From assembly GCA_023301395.1 (NCBI GenBank), contig JALZUY010000062.1, positions 1 through 5,440 of the forward strand: 5,440 nucleotides of DNA, in the 5' to 3' direction. The notes beneath the pieces are model-generated. The model was not told where the DNA came from and did not search any database. It saw nothing but the letters and a program-made list of their open reading frames with translations. Shown piece after piece: positions 4,409 to 5,440 of the stretch. This stretch comes from Nonlabens sp. Lineage in GTDB: Bacteria > Bacteroidota > Bacteroidia > Flavobacteriales > Flavobacteriaceae. Numbering within the stretch: position 1 is the first letter of the stretch; each line of letters starts with the position of its first letter. A program made the translations under genes and the position numbers.

Positions 4409-5308
4409 ATGATACTAAACCTTAAAAATGTTTCAAAAACTTATCCTAATGGTGTAAAAGCACTGGATAATGTAACTATAGAAATTAAAGCAGGAATGTT
4501 TGGCCTACTAGGTCCTAATGGTGCTGGTAAGTCTTCTATGATGCGTACGATTGCAACGCTACAATCTCCAGACTCTGGAAGCATTCATTTAGATGGTTTA
4601 GACATTTTAAATAATAAGATTGAGTTTAGAAAAACATTAGGTTACTTGCCACAAGAATTTGGTGTGTATCCTAAGATGAGTGCACATGATTTACTGCACT
4701 ACTTTGCTAGTCTTAAAGGAATCACTAGTAAATCTGAACGTAATGCTATAGTTGATAAGGCGCTAGAAGTAACTAACCTTAGTGAGGTGCGTAATAAGCA
4801 CGTTGCAGGTTATTCTGGTGGTATGAAACAACGTTTTGGTATTGCACAACTTCTATTGAACGACCCTAAATTGATTATCGTTGATGAGCCTACAGCAGGA
4901 CTTGATCCAGCTGAACGTCACCGTTTCCTTAATGTTTTAAGGGAAATAGGAACAAATCACATCGTTATATTCTCTACACACATTGTAGATGATGTAAAAG
5001 AACTTTGTACAGATATGGCCATTCTTAATGGTGGAAAAATTCTTGCTCAAGCAACTCCTAAAGAAATGACAGCTGCACTTGCTGGAAAAATATGGACTAC
5101 TACGGTAGAAAGAGATGCTATAGAGCAAATGCAAAAAGACTTCAACGTGATTTCTTCTAACTATAATGAAGATAACATGTTAAACGTACGAGTTTATGGA
5201 GAAGCTTCTCCTGGAGCACAGTTTACACCAGCAACAGCAAGTTTAGAAGACGTTTATTTCACCACTTTGAGTAGGGACCAATCCATCGCTCAACCAGAAA
5301 TCGCATAA
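4409..5308 (+). CDS. ABC transporter ATP-binding protein (ABC-2 type exporter)
   Basis: This 299-aa ATPase would power a membrane exporter from the cytosolic side. All nucleotide-binding motifs are present in order: Walker A GPNGAGKS (35-42), Q-loop glutamine 82 (GYLPQEFGVYP), signature YSGGMKQR (135-142), Walker B LIIVDEP (155-161), D-loop GLD (164-166) and switch histidine 191 (STHIVDDV). The signature has Y and M where LSGGQ is standard, as is common in the CcmA/multidrug-type subgroup. The region after about residue 220 is an extra C-terminal domain ending in a S-L-E-D-V-Y-F motif (278-284), typical of ABC-2 exporter ATPases. The ATG at 4409 is chosen because the conserved first strand (LNLKNVSKTYPNG) follows at once. 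The permease gene begins 2 nt after its stop, so the two form an operon. The substrate cannot be deduced. Confidence 0.93.
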   Translation: MILNLKNVSKTYPNGVKALDNVTIEIKAGMFGLLGPNGAGKSSMMRTIATLQSPDSGSIHLDGLDILNNKIEFRKTLGYLPQEFGVYPKMSAHDLLHYFASLKGITSKSERNAIVDKALEVTNLSEVRNKHVAGYSGGMKQRFGIAQLLLNDPKLIIVDEPTAGLDPAERHRFLNVLREIGTNHIVIFSTHIVDDVKELCTDMAILNGGKILAQATPKEMTAALAGKIWTTTVERDAIEQMQKDFNVISSNYNEDNMLNVRVYGEASPGAQFTPATASLEDVYFTTLSRDQSIAQPEIA

Positions 5309-5310
5309 CC

Positions 5311-5440
5311 ATGTTTTCAACTATATACACACACGAGATAAAAACGTGGTTTAAGAAACCTCTTTTTTATATTTATGCAGCTATTATTTTCTTGTTATCC
5401 TTATTACTATCTGCCACTGCCGTAGGAGTTTTTGATAGCG
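5311..5440 (+). CDS. ABC transporter permease, N-terminal part (cut by right edge)
   Basis: The visible 43 codons start MFSTIYTHEIKTWFKKP, an amphipathic cytosolic segment of the kind that opens ABC-2 permeases. A hydrophobic stretch at about 18-38 (LFYIYAAIIFLLSLLLSATA) follows and is the first transmembrane helix. The gene begins 2 nt after the ATPase stop, so the product is almost surely that ATPase's membrane partner. In flavobacteria, permeases in this position are sometimes very long and fused to an M1-type aminopeptidase domain. Nothing in the visible part can show whether that is so here. Confidence 0.85.
   Translation, partial: MFSTIYTHEIKTWFKKPLFYIYAAIIFLLSLLLSATAVGVFDS

Noticed and set aside
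4937..5134. Minus-strand 65-aa open frame inside the ABC ATPase gene
   Set aside because: It is antisense to the conserved C-terminal half of the ATPase, with no supporting signal.

Overview
The window looks like chromosomal DNA of a low-GC marine-type Flavobacteriaceae (Bacteroidota). The reasons are a GLPGLI-family secreted protein, a Lacal_2735-family mini-protein, a TATCTTTG (TAnnTTTG-type) promoter box in front of argS, AT-rich A-tract leaders without Shine-Dalgarno sequences, and short dispersed intergenic repeats. I cannot fix the genus.

Left part (1-2041) is accessory and rearranged. It holds a minus-strand pair, a 98-aa secreted cysteine-containing peptide gene followed 5 nt later by a GLPGLI-family gene, and a divergent plus-strand 55-aa Lacal_2735 gene (1681-1848). 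Bases 1-293 are a second, diverged copy of the block at 1406-1710. They contain the first codons of another 98-aa-type peptide gene running off the left edge, the same leader and intergenic DNA, and the first about 10 codons of a Lacal_2735 gene that then breaks off. The simplest reading is an old tandem duplication of a unit of about 1.4 kb (GLPGLI, peptide, spacer, start of Lacal_2735), with most of the left unit outside the window. A 25-bp repeat occurs three times in direct orientation (186, 1602, 1956) and differs at only one position. The spacer before argS also has a REP-like hairpin and a degenerate 6-bp tandem repeat.

Right part (2042-5440) is ordinary housekeeping sequence. argS (arginyl-tRNA synthetase, minus strand) is complete. 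It is divergent from a conserved flavobacterial-type hypothetical gene of 141 aa. Next comes an ABC-2-type export operon: a complete ATPase gene and, 2 nt later, the start of its membrane permease, cut by the right edge.

The most unusual element is the peptide/GLPGLI pair in duplicated form. The leader of the peptide gene is far better conserved between copies than the spacer around it, which hints at a small paralogous family of secreted peptides under shared control. Its function cannot be read from the sequence.
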